In this document: positions 27,683 through 36,351 of the stretch, piece by piece
Position numbering within the stretch: position 1 is the first letter of the stretch
How the letters are laid out: every line of letters begins with the position of its first letter
From: Thermoplasmata archaeon
GTDB taxonomy: Archaea > Thermoplasmatota > Thermoplasmata > Halarchaeoplasmatales > Halarchaeoplasmataceae
Assembly: GCA_003560595.1 (NCBI GenBank)
Contig: PWKY01000088.1
Span: 1-64,000 of the forward strand
Direction of reading: 5' to 3'
Length of the DNA stretch: 64,000 bases
Position numbers and translations under genes: made by a program
The notes under the pieces: generated by a model
What the model was told of the DNA's origin: nothing
The model's input: the letters and a program-made list of their open reading frames with translations, nothing else
Database searches by the model: none

Positions 27683-28459
27683 TCACCTCTTCAATACCTC
27701 GAAACGACCGTTATCAAATATCAAAGGCATGAAACCTCTTTTATGGTCGGTCTGTCGCATCTTTACCACTTTTAGGTAAATGTTTGTGCCGGATTCCATC
27801 TCTTCTGCTTTTAGGTGTAAGATACCATCTGAAAGGAAGTCTTCTACACCATAGATACCATAAACGTCTTTACCCTTTGGTATCTCGGATATAAGGAAGG
27901 TAGTTAGACCTATGTCCCTAAGACCTTCGAAGAAGTAAAAAAGATCCTTCCTCGGTGTATCAAATTCGTTCACTGCATAAAGTGCGGCCAAGGAATCGAA
28001 AGCGAGTATTTCGCAGCCAAAGGCGTCTTTGTACTTCTTGATCACTTTTAATATCGATCCGAGCCAATCTATATCCTCTTCTTTACCGGCTTTACCTGTA
28101 TCTTTTCTTACCTTTGCCAGGTCGATTATAACAGGATTAGACATGCCTTTCAAAGGCATACCTAGATGTCCGATGTGTGTAATTATGCTCTCTTTACCCT
28201 GTTCTAACGAGATATACATACCCTTTATCTTATGTTTTTTATAAGCGTTGTAGAGTATGCTGAATGAGAGAGATGTTTTCATGGAACCGCTGTTCCCGGC
28301 AACCAACACTATGAAACCTTCTGGAACTCCGCCTTCCATTTTCGGATCCAATCCTTTTACTTCGGTTGGTATCCTTTTAATCCCTATGTCGCTAGAATCT
28401 TTTTTCTTAAAAGTCCTTTTTCTCTTATCCGTATCTGTTTTCTTTGTACTCCATGCCAA
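27683..28459 (-). CDS. KaiC/RadA-like RecA-superfamily ATPase
   Basis: Walker A AGNSGSMKTSLSFSI; ILAFDSLAALYAV Walker B-like; LKVVKMRQTDHKRGFMPLIF. Confidence 0.82.
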   Translation of the reverse strand: MAWSTKKTDTDKRKRTFKKKDSSDIGIKRIPTEVKGLDPKMEGGVPEGFIVLVAGNSGSMKTSLSFSILYNAYKKHKIKGMYISLEQGKESIITHIGHLGMPLKGMSNPVIIDLAKVRKDTGKAGKEEDIDWLGSILKVIKKYKDAFGCEILAFDSLAALYAVNEFDTPRKDLFYFFEGLRDIGLTTFLISEIPKGKDVYGIYGVEDFLSDGILHLKAEEMESGTNIYLKVVKMRQTDHKRGFMPLIFDNGRFEVLKR

Positions 28460-28582
28460 GTGGATCCCCTTATGGGTGAAGCTATAGCAGTATTTGGAAC
28501 TTTTGGTGATATATCCGATTTATAATTTAAGATGTAGGATACCGATCCATAACATATTATTCTCTATATCTTTCTAAGCAAT

Positions 28583-29029
28583 TTAGATCGGTTTGACCTC
28601 TACATCTACACTCCTTCCAAAAGTATCGTCCACAGGACACCTTCTTTGCACCTGCGCGACGAACTCAGGTATCTTATCTTCGGGGATGCCCTTTATATCT
28701 TTTATTTCCACCTCTACCTTCTGAAGGCCCGGCATCACATCAATATCTCCACCGACACCCCTAGGGTCAAGTCCTGCGTTGATCTCTAGTTGAAAATCTT
28801 CTAATTCAAAGCCCATCTCTTTGGCGACTATAGTTCCGGTGAAATCCAAACAACCTCCAAGAGATGCCAGCAGTACTTCGATGGGATTAGGCCCTTTGTT
28901 CGTCCCTCCCATCGCCTCTGGTTCATCGATGGTTATTGAGAAATCCCTCATCTTCGCTTCGCATTCAAATCCGGATTTCTTCCCGACCACTACTTTGAAG
29001 TTTTTTAAGCGTTTCTTATCTCTGACCAT
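28583..29029 (-). CDS. OsmC family protein
   Basis: MGGTNKGPNPIEVLLASLGGCLDFTGTIVAKEMGFELEDFQLEI; RRCPVDDTFGRSVDVEV. Confidence 0.85.
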   Translation of the reverse strand: MVRDKKRLKNFKVVVGKKSGFECEAKMRDFSITIDEPEAMGGTNKGPNPIEVLLASLGGCLDFTGTIVAKEMGFELEDFQLEINAGLDPRGVGGDIDVMPGLQKVEVEIKDIKGIPEDKIPEFVAQVQRRCPVDDTFGRSVDVEVKPI

Positions 29030-29128
29030 TTTATCAGCCTTCTAATGATTTCTTTTTATTTAGTCTCTTTTAGTCTATCCGATCATATTACAAAATCCTT
29101 TTTAATATCCCGAACAATACGATGCTTG

Positions 29129-32100
29129 ATGATAAACGCCCTAGAAGAACCAGAGATGATAGGGAGGGGCCACGAACTGTCAGTTCTGAATGACAAGTTC
29201 CAGTCTACTTTAAAAGAACGGGGTAACACGGTATTCATCGCCGGGGAAGCGGGTATCGGTAAGACTAGATTAGTTTCTGAGCTTATCGGTCATGCTGAAA
29301 AAGAAGGGGCACAGGCGATAAAGGGTTGGTGTCTTGCAGGGAATTTAGAGCCCTTGATGCCGGTTAGAGAGGCCTTACGGAACGCGGGGCTTTATCATCT
29401 AGTCTCCGGAAAGCCACCGCCTAGAGTTATCTCTGCCTATCTAATACATGCCGGAGGTATATTGGTTTCCAAGGCAGAACGGAAAACATCCGAACTTGAT
29501 GGTGATATATTCGCCTCTATGCTGGATGCCGTCGGTAACTTCGTAACAGACTCACTTTCCATGATGGGTAAAGGGGGAACAGGTTTGAACGAGATAGGAT
29601 ATGGGAAGTACACCATATTGATAGAGACTTTAGAAAGTACATCATTAGCCTGCGTTATCGAAGGAACTCAGAATGAGTTTTTAATCGATGACATGCAGCG
29701 GATGTTAAGAGAGATAGGAAGTCGATTGGATGATTGGGATGGCGATACCTCGAAGGTAGAGGACCTAGAAGAAAGCGTATCATGGTTCATCTCGTCTAAA
29801 AAATATGACGGTGAATTCCTCGTAGATGATCCAAAGCTGAAACAGGAAAACCTGTTCGACAACGTGTTGATGGGAATACAAAGAGCGGCGACTGAGAATC
29901 CTTTGATACTGTTCATAGACGATCTTCAGTGGGCGGATCAAACGACTCTTAATTTACTCCATTATCTCGCCAGGAACACTCGTGAAAATAGGGTTCTTAT
30001 CCTAGGTACGTATCGTCCCGAGGATGTTCTGAAGCTTCCAAACGGTCGCTCGCATATGCTTGAACTAACCATGCAGAATATGAGCAGAGAAGATTTGCTC
30101 GAAAACATAAATCTTCAACGCCTAGGTGTTGAACACACGGGCAAAGTGATCAGATCTGCTTTGGGTAGTAAAATATCCGATCTAGAATTCGTGGAAAAAA
30201 TACACGAGGAAACAGGTGGAAATCCTTTTTTTATCCTTGAAGTTATGAAACTATTATCTGAAGATGGATCCATATCCATTAACTCGGAGGATGGATTCAC
30301 GTGCTCTGAACACATCGGCGATCTGAACATACCGTCAAAAGTATACGACGTCATCAAACGACGTTTGAACCGTTTAAAAGAGGAACAAATAGATATACTG
30401 GAGTGCGGTAGCATAGAAGGGGATGTATTTCGATCCGAAGTCGTCGGCAGGGTGTTAGAATTAAATCGTTTGAAGCTTCTCAAAGATCTAAGTGAAATAG
30501 AAAATAAGCATAAACTGATCCATTCTATGGGTAAAAAGTACCACTTCGATCATGCTAAGATATCGGAGGTACTTTACAACGGTATGATGGAGGAATTAAG
30601 ACAAGAATATCATAGACTCGTGGGCGATACCATAGAAGATATCTACCAAGAGAGCATCGAAGAGGTAGTTAACGAATTGGCCCACCATTATTACAAGGCA
30701 AGTGATGAAAAGGCGCCACAGTACTTGATACAAGCAGGTGATAGGGCAAAAGAAAGTTATGCAAACGCGGAGGCTTTACATTTATACGAGCTCGCTTTAG
30801 ATATCTTTGAAGATGACAAAAAGGTCGTTATGGTCTCAGAAAGTATAGGGGATGTTAAAGAGCTGATGGGTTTTTACGATGATGCTATCGATCTTTTCCA
30901 ACGTGCTGCGGAACTCACAAAAGATATAGAGACTAAAGCAAGGAACCTTAGGAAGACCGCCGAGGTATATCATAAGATGGGAGACATAACTCAGTCTGAA
31001 GATGTGATCAAAAAGATCAAAAGTTTTTTCGTTACTAACCGTGCTGCGGAACTCGGAAGGATATCCGTTCTCGAAGGAGATATCAATTATAGAAAAGGTA
31101 ACTTGGATAGAGCTATGAAACTACTTTCCGAATCCATCGATATATTTAACGAAGTAGGAGGAGATAAAGATATGGGTAACGCACTACGTACCGCAGGAAA
31201 CATACACCTCTACAGAGGAGAGGATGATAAGGCACTAGAGCAGTATGAAAAGAGTTTGACCGTTATGAAAAATATCGGAGATATGGCGGGCATCGCTGCA
31301 GCACTGAACAATATCGGGATAATAAGCCTAAATACTAGTGATTGGGAAAGTGCGTTAGAATTATACCAAGGGAGCTTGGAGATCGAGGAAAAAATAGGAA
31401 ACAAATGGGGGATGGCTCGATCTCTAAATAATATAGGTATAGTCTTACGTAATAAAGGAGAATATGACAGAGCGTTGGAACTCTACGGTCGCAGTTTGAG
31501 CATAAAGGAAAAAATAGGCGATAGACAGGGTATAGCAGATTCTCTTAACAATATCGGCCGTGTCCATCGCTCTAAAGGGGATTTAAAAAAGGCCCTCGAA
31601 CTTTATCGTAAGAGTTTGAGTATCTATGAAGTAATAAGCAATATACAGGGTGTGTCAACCTCCCTCAATAATATAGGGGAATTGTTGTTCGATACAGGTG
31701 AGATGGAACAAGCATTGGAATTCCACCAGCGCTGTTTAAAGGTAAGAAAGGATTTAGATAACGAATGGGGGATTGCTCAATCACTCAACCACATAGGATC
31801 GATATTGAGGAATAAGTGTGAGCTAGATAAGGCACTAGAATACTTCGAGAACAGCCTTAAGATCAAAGAAAAGATAGGAGACAAACCGGGTATAGCAACA
31901 TCGGTCACCGATATAGGTAACATATATCTCGATAAAGGGGAGCTAGATAAGGCTTTAAATTTCCATAAGCGTAGTTTAGATATCAAGGAAAGCATAGGTG
32001 ATAAAAAAGGTGTTGCATTGTCAAATGATAATGTGGGTTTAGTACTGTATCATAAAGGTGTGATGGATGAAGCTTTGGATCACTTTGAAAAGAGCTTAAA

Positions 32101-32644
32101 GATCAGAAAAAAGATCGGAGACTGGTGGGGGGTAGCACGAGCTCTAGATAATATCGGTAATTTATATATAATCAGAAACGAATTTGATGAAGCGCTGAAG
32201 GTTTTTAAACGCAGTCTAGATATAGATAAAAACATAGGCGATAAAAGATATACCGTTCACACATTATGTGGGCTAGCCCATGCGAACTTAGGGGTCGGTA
32301 ATATTCAGCGTGCCATGGAATTAGTCGAACAGTCTCTAGATATCTCTTTAGAGATCGGTGCTAAAGCGGAGGAGGGATTAAGTCGTAAGGTGATGAGTAT
32401 GATCTACCGTGAGGATGGTGATTTAAATAAAGCCCAAACCGAGCTTGAAATTACAAAAGAAATAATGGAAGAAGTTGGAGATAAAAAACAGATGGCGATG
32501 TTGGATCACGAATATGGTTTACTTCTGAGGGCCATGGGAGATGAAGTGGAAGCTCGTAAAAAAATACAGGAAGCTTTGTCTCAGTTCGATGCTATGGGTA
32601 TGAAATTGTGGAGTGAAAGATGCGTTAGTTTTTTACAAGAGTGA
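29129..32644 (+). CDS. Large AAA/STAND-type ATPase with inserted sensor-like domain and long TPR array (ORF track start 29045)
   Basis: MIGRGHELSVLNDKF...GEAGIGKTRLVSEL; LILFIDDLQWADQTT; more than ten ~40-aa TPRs of type SLNNIGxVxxxKGexdxALExxxxSLxIxEKIGD. Confidence 0.88.
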   Translation: MINALEEPEMIGRGHELSVLNDKFQSTLKERGNTVFIAGEAGIGKTRLVSELIGHAEKEGAQAIKGWCLAGNLEPLMPVREALRNAGLYHLVSGKPPPRVISAYLIHAGGILVSKAERKTSELDGDIFASMLDAVGNFVTDSLSMMGKGGTGLNEIGYGKYTILIETLESTSLACVIEGTQNEFLIDDMQRMLREIGSRLDDWDGDTSKVEDLEESVSWFISSKKYDGEFLVDDPKLKQENLFDNVLMGIQRAATENPLILFIDDLQWADQTTLNLLHYLARNTRENRVLILGTYRPEDVLKLPNGRSHMLELTMQNMSREDLLENINLQRLGVEHTGKVIRSALGSKISDLEFVEKIHEETGGNPFFILEVMKLLSEDGSISINSEDGFTCSEHIGDLNIPSKVYDVIKRRLNRLKEEQIDILECGSIEGDVFRSEVVGRVLELNRLKLLKDLSEIENKHKLIHSMGKKYHFDHAKISEVLYNGMMEELRQEYHRLVGDTIEDIYQESIEEVVNELAHHYYKASDEKAPQYLIQAGDRAKESYANAEALHLYELALDIFEDDKKVVMVSESIGDVKELMGFYDDAIDLFQRAAELTKDIETKARNLRKTAEVYHKMGDITQSEDVIKKIKSFFVTNRAAELGRISVLEGDINYRKGNLDRAMKLLSESIDIFNEVGGDKDMGNALRTAGNIHLYRGEDDKALEQYEKSLTVMKNIGDMAGIAAALNNIGIISLNTSDWESALELYQGSLEIEEKIGNKWGMARSLNNIGIVLRNKGEYDRALELYGRSLSIKEKIGDRQGIADSLNNIGRVHRSKGDLKKALELYRKSLSIYEVISNIQGVSTSLNNIGELLFDTGEMEQALEFHQRCLKVRKDLDNEWGIAQSLNHIGSILRNKCELDKALEYFENSLKIKEKIGDKPGIATSVTDIGNIYLDKGELDKALNFHKRSLDIKESIGDKKGVALSNDNVGLVLYHKGVMDEALDHFEKSLKIRKKIGDWWGVARALDNIGNLYIIRNEFDEALKVFKRSLDIDKNIGDKRYTVHTLCGLAHANLGVGNIQRAMELVEQSLDISLEIGAKAEEGLSRKVMSMIYREDGDLNKAQTELEITKEIMEEVGDKKQMAMLDHEYGLLLRAMGDEVEARKKIQEALSQFDAMGMKLWSERCVSFLQE

Positions 32645-32646
32645 TC

Positions 32647-33129
32647 TCAACGAAATCGATCGTCCGATTTCTTTTCGTTAACTTCTTTTGCCCTTTTGTT
32701 GAGCCAACCCGTACTAGTCACCTCTCTATGGTCAAATTCGGGAACATACGGCTTGATATCTAGTATAGGTGTTCCATCGAGCACATCGATGTCTTTTATG
32801 TTGATCCTGCTTCCATCGACATCGATCAATCTGACTATGGAAAAGCCGATGGGATTCGGCCGTTTTGGGGCTCTGGTAGAAAAAACACCCCTTCTTTTTT
32901 TATCTAAAAAGGGTTCAACGGTCAAAGAGTAATTCTCAGACTTGTGAAAATGATAGATCAATATTATATGTGAGAAACCATCGAGATCCTTTAGTCCCTC
33001 GGTAAATTCAGGTTTAATTTCTAAAACTCCTTCTATACCTTCGGCACCCGTCGGTTGTATAGGCATTCCTTTTATATCATTGAATGGAGAATGGATGGTT
33101 CCGATGGGTTCGTAGCTGACCTTCTTCAT
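32647..33129 (-). CDS. TrmO/TsaA-like tRNA methyltransferase
   Basis: GTIHSPF...FSTRAPKRPNPIGFSIVRLIDVDG...LDGTPILDIKPYVPEFD. Confidence 0.85.
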   Translation of the reverse strand: MKKVSYEPIGTIHSPFNDIKGMPIQPTGAEGIEGVLEIKPEFTEGLKDLDGFSHIILIYHFHKSENYSLTVEPFLDKKRRGVFSTRAPKRPNPIGFSIVRLIDVDGSRINIKDIDVLDGTPILDIKPYVPEFDHREVTSTGWLNKRAKEVNEKKSDDRFR

Positions 33130-33204
33130 ATTGATATGCTATTCAAAAAAGATATAAAAATTTTCTTGGCGAAAGAGATAAATAATCATCGATAACTCTG
33201 TTGC

Positions 33205-33300
33205 CAAACAGTTTCTTTCGCAAACGGGCTCACTGTTCGGAACTGTGGTTCCAAACGTTCGCAAAGCATAGCTTTGCTCGTAGTCTAGAACTATTCGCAC
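33205..33300. repeat. Hairpin-rich region 5' of the tRNA, including a partial duplicate of the tRNA 5' flank/end
   Basis: GGAAC-TGTG-GTTCC (33239-33252); GCAAAGC-ATA-GCTTTGC (33261-33277); TTCGCAAACGGGCTCA (33217-33232) vs TTCGCACAGGGCTCA (33294-33308). Confidence 0.65.
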
Positions 33301-33301
33301 A

Positions 33302-33375
33302 GGGCTCATAGTCTAGTTGGTTATGACGTCGCCTTCACACGGCGGAGATCGCCGGTTCGAATCCGGCTGAGCCCA
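33302..33375 (+). tRNA. tRNA-Val (anticodon CAC)
   Basis: GGGCTCA/TGAGCCC acceptor, D arm GTCTAGTTGGTTATGAC, anticodon stem-loop TCGCC-TTCACAC-GGCGG, T arm GCCGG-TTCGAAT-CCGGC, discriminator A; CCA not encoded. Confidence 0.95.
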
Positions 33376-33642
33376 CTATAAATCGTCATATTTTAGTGGG
33401 GTAAGAGAATGTGTATGCATTCTTGAGAGCCCACTTTTTTCATAAAAGTGGGTAGTTAGAATCTTTGATTCTGATGAGCCCACTTAAATCGACAGATTTT
33501 AGTGGGGTAAGAGAATGTGTATGCATTCTTGAGAGCCCATTTCTTTTAAAAAATGGTGTTACTAGAAAACGGTAGTTTTCTGGTTGAACCCATTTTAACT
33601 CGCCGATCTAAATGTGGTTACGAAAATGCTTACATTTTGGTT
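33371..33642. repeat. Tandem array of alternating hairpins derived from or anchored on the tRNA 3' end
   Basis: Units start at GCCCA near 33371, 33429, 33478, 33535 and 33588 (spacing 49-58 bp); ~61-bp near-identical direct repeats at 33371-33432 and 33478-33539; each unit has CCCAC..GTGGG-type then AGAATN..NATTCT-type hairpins. Confidence 0.8.
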
Positions 33643-33709
33643 GATTCTACTAAGCCGCGCTTATGTATCCATCGGTATTTTAAAATTGCACTTACTTGTT
33701 AAATATTAT

Positions 33710-33800
33710 AGTGGAAGACATAACTCATGACTAATTCGTTATGTCCTCCACTGCTAGTTAAGGACATATCTAAATTACAGAAAGCATATGTCCTTAACTA
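33710..33800. repeat. Two long inverted repeats
   Basis: AGTGGAaGACATAAC...GTTATGTCcTCCACT (33710-33752) and TAGTTAAGGACATAT...ATATGTCCTTAACTA (33755-33769/33786-33800). Confidence 0.85.
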
Positions 33801-33827
33801 TATTATGGAAAAACAGCAGTTGAAGAG

Positions 33828-34184
33828 TTGGATTCTAAACGACTCGAAGATCTGATAGCTGGAGATAAACTTAGTGTGGTAATGTTTTATTCACCAAAAT
33901 GTTCACACTGTCGATCTATGATACCGGTATTTAATTCGATTTCTGATGAAGTCGATGCAAACTTTGGCAGAGTTAATGTATTGATGAAGCAGCAAACAAG
34001 TTTAAAGCATGGTGTAAAAGATCTACCCACCTTCAAATTTTACTGTAAAGAACAAGAAATCGGTGAGATGATCGGTGAGATATACCCGGCACTCTTAAAG
34101 AACACTATAAAAGATATAATCCGATACAAGAAGGAATGTAATTTCAGACGCTCACGTGTTATCGAGATAGATGGATATGCATAA
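33828..34184 (+). CDS. Thioredoxin-like protein, CSHC active site (TTG start, possibly further upstream)
   Basis: SVVMFYSPKCSHCRSMIPVFNSI...GVKDLPTFKFY. Confidence 0.75.
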   Translation: MDSKRLEDLIAGDKLSVVMFYSPKCSHCRSMIPVFNSISDEVDANFGRVNVLMKQQTSLKHGVKDLPTFKFYCKEQEIGEMIGEIYPALLKNTIKDIIRYKKECNFRRSRVIEIDGYA

Positions 34185-34213
34185 AATAAAACGATAAAGC
34201 TTAATAGAGATGT

Positions 34214-34687
34214 GTGATTCATATTACCATAATGAAAAAGCTAGCATCGTTAGTAATATTGGCTATCATCGTTTCCGTTCTTTTGGCAGGATGTACAGAT
34301 GAAGGTATATCCCCTCCTGCTACAAAATACCCGCGGTTGGTTTTAGACTATCTTGAAACAGAGACCGAAGAAGTTACCATCATATATATCTCCGGAGTGG
34401 AAATGACGAGATATGCGAATATGTCACTTTATATTGATGATGAATTGGTGATTAGAAAAAATGAATCGTATGCAATAGAATACCAAACGGAACTAAAAAG
34501 CTTTAATATCACCGTTTACGCAGATCGAGAAGAAGCGCGATTTTATTATGAAGCTCAAGTTGATGTTATAAACGTTGAAGATATCATCTTTGAACTCTCT
34601 GAACAGGATAAAGATATACAGGAGATAAAAAGAGGTAATTTACCATTTATCCGTAGGATGAATCGTGTACAGGAGGAAGAAGAGTGA
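34214..34687 (+). CDS. Putative lipoprotein
   Basis: MKKLASLVILAIIVSVLLAGCTDEG lipobox-like signal. Confidence 0.6.
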   Translation: MIHITIMKKLASLVILAIIVSVLLAGCTDEGISPPATKYPRLVLDYLETETEEVTIIYISGVEMTRYANMSLYIDDELVIRKNESYAIEYQTELKSFNITVYADREEARFYYEAQVDVINVEDIIFELSEQDKDIQEIKRGNLPFIRRMNRVQEEEE

Positions 34688-34992
34688 AAAAAAAGATACC
34701 ATATCCATTGTTGATTGTCGGTTTTGTGGTCATCGTATTCGGATTGTTTTCCCTTGCCATGATGACAGGTATATTCCCAGTCGGCGATATCCTTACTGAT
34801 TTCTATGTATTTGTGTTTGCCCTAGTAGTTATCTCCATAATGGCCATAATCGGTGCTATATTTTTAGGTATGTTCATCTCCCATAGAGTTTTCTCATCAA
34901 GAGAATTCACATCATTTGAGGAAGAGATGTTAGAGATGAAAAACGATATAGAGATAATACGAGATAAACTAGAAAAAAAAGATGAGAATTAA
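34684..34992 (+). CDS. Small membrane protein (2 TM) with C-terminal helix
   Basis: 4-nt overlap with lipoprotein gene; hydrophobic segments. Confidence 0.65.
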   Translation: MKKKIPYPLLIVGFVVIVFGLFSLAMMTGIFPVGDILTDFYVFVFALVVISIMAIIGAIFLGMFISHRVFSSREFTSFEEEMLEMKNDIEIIRDKLEKKDEN

Positions 34993-36032
34993 ACAAGAGA
35001 TTCTTTACATAGTTCTCTCCTGGAGCAATTTGCGCACTTTCCAGGACGATTATGATTTCGATGAACCTCTCCAGTTTCTAGAAATCCCCTCATCTCTTCT
35101 GTTTTATTTATAAGTAGATCTTTTAGATCGTCGTCATAATCTATCTTGAATTCATTATCTCCATACTTTACTATTCCATAAGGGGGTCTAGAACCCAGAT
35201 CTTCTTCTATCAACATACAGTAAGCTGCCGACTGAAGCACGTGAGAAAAAAATGGTCCTTTTGGAACTCGGCCGGATTTAACTTCGATGGGGATTTGGTC
35301 CCCATTTTTTTTGATTATATAATCTGGCCTCCCTCTGATCTTATATTTCTGTGAGCGAAGCATATTGGTTTTTTTATCCAATTTATCAACGTATTCTATA
35401 TCCCCCTCACTTACTTTATATTCGCTTCTTTTGTATTCGGCATCCTTTTGTAAACTCAAAGATATCTTTAGCCAATAGCTTGCACCAACCAACCATGATA
35501 ATGAAACTAATTGAGTTATCCTAGCGATCTGTGGATCGGTTAAACCTATAGTGAAGGCGAAGAAAGTCAATATAGTTGCGATCATAGCGAATGTTAATAC
35601 TATCTTTTCCACTTTGCGAACGGAATCTTTTAACAAATTTGTTTCACTCATGTACAAGAAAAAGGTAGCGGCGAGTAGCCATATCAATGATGTGATCAGT
35701 AATATTTGCCTAAAATATCCTTCAGGTCGTAGTAATGTGAACCCACCAATAGATAGTATCGTAGCGGCGACCGCTAACCATAAGACCATATTTTCTACTT
35801 TACCTGATTCTTCTTCTTTGATCTTGACTTCCTCAAGGGCTTCCCCCATCTTTTCATGCTCTTTAACCCCCCTCTCCAGACTTTCGTTTAGCACCTCTTC
35901 CTCCTCTAGACTCAACCACCAACTCAAAGGACAGTAGCCAAATTTTTCTATGTCACCTGCGGAAATCCATTCTTCGCCCATTCGGAATTGTATCGGTTTA
36001 AAACAGTTAAAAGCTTTTTGGAATATCATCAC
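34989..36032 (-). CDS. Cas4-like PD-(D/E)XK nuclease with inserted transmembrane helices
   Basis: ISAGDIEKFGYCPLSWWLSLEEE N-terminal Cys; ~4 hydrophobic helices; IRGRPDYIIKKNGDQIPIEVKSGRVPKGPFFSHVLQSAAYCMLIEE nuclease core; C-terminal PGKCANCSRRELC Cys cluster. Confidence 0.75.
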   Translation of the reverse strand: MMIFQKAFNCFKPIQFRMGEEWISAGDIEKFGYCPLSWWLSLEEEEVLNESLERGVKEHEKMGEALEEVKIKEEESGKVENMVLWLAVAATILSIGGFTLLRPEGYFRQILLITSLIWLLAATFFLYMSETNLLKDSVRKVEKIVLTFAMIATILTFFAFTIGLTDPQIARITQLVSLSWLVGASYWLKISLSLQKDAEYKRSEYKVSEGDIEYVDKLDKKTNMLRSQKYKIRGRPDYIIKKNGDQIPIEVKSGRVPKGPFFSHVLQSAAYCMLIEEDLGSRPPYGIVKYGDNEFKIDYDDDLKDLLINKTEEMRGFLETGEVHRNHNRPGKCANCSRRELCKESLV

Positions 36033-36069
36033 CGGTAATTACTTATACTAAATATGAATAGCTGTTCAT

Positions 36070-36351
36070 ATGAACGAAGATTTATTCAAGTGCCTCTCAG
36101 ATCTGAACAGGAGAAGGATTCTATACTGTATAGGCAGACAGGAGATGTGTGTTAACTCTATTTCGGAATGCTTGGAACTTGAACAATCCCTGGTGAGCCA
36201 TCATCTAAAAGAGTTGTACACCTGTGGACTTGTCACGAGAGAGAGAAGAGGAAAGAAGAACTATTACAGAGTTTCACAAAAGCAGGTTATAGCTCTCTTA
36301 GAGAGTGCAAAAGAGCTTGGAGATTCGTTGAAGGTGTGTAAAAGTGACTGA
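36070..36351 (+). CDS. ArsR-family transcriptional regulator
   Basis: [62 protein letters not shown]. Confidence 0.88.
   Translation: MNEDLFKCLSDLNRRRILYCIGRQEMCVNSISECLELEQSLVSHHLKELYTCGLVTRERRGKKNYYRVSQKQVIALLESAKELGDSLKVCKSD

Noticed and set aside
16349-28459. Gas vesicle (GvpN/GvpD-like) cluster
   Set aside because: No GvpA/GvpF-like small proteins; the AAA proteins are BchI-type with Cys4 motifs rather than GvpN.
33371-33642. CRISPR array (spacing 49-58 bp)
   Set aside because: There is no constant direct repeat with unique spacers; most of each unit is conserved or structured, and there are no cas1/cas2 genes nearby.
33205-33800. Integrated element at the tRNA (att site)
   Set aside because: tRNA 3'-end copies exist, but they are clustered within ~250 bp and no integrase or mobile-element genes were found nearby.
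34989-36032. Cas4 as part of a CRISPR-Cas adaptation module
   Set aside because: No Cas1, Cas2 or array in the window, and the inserted TM helices are atypical; treated as a Cas4-like nuclease only.
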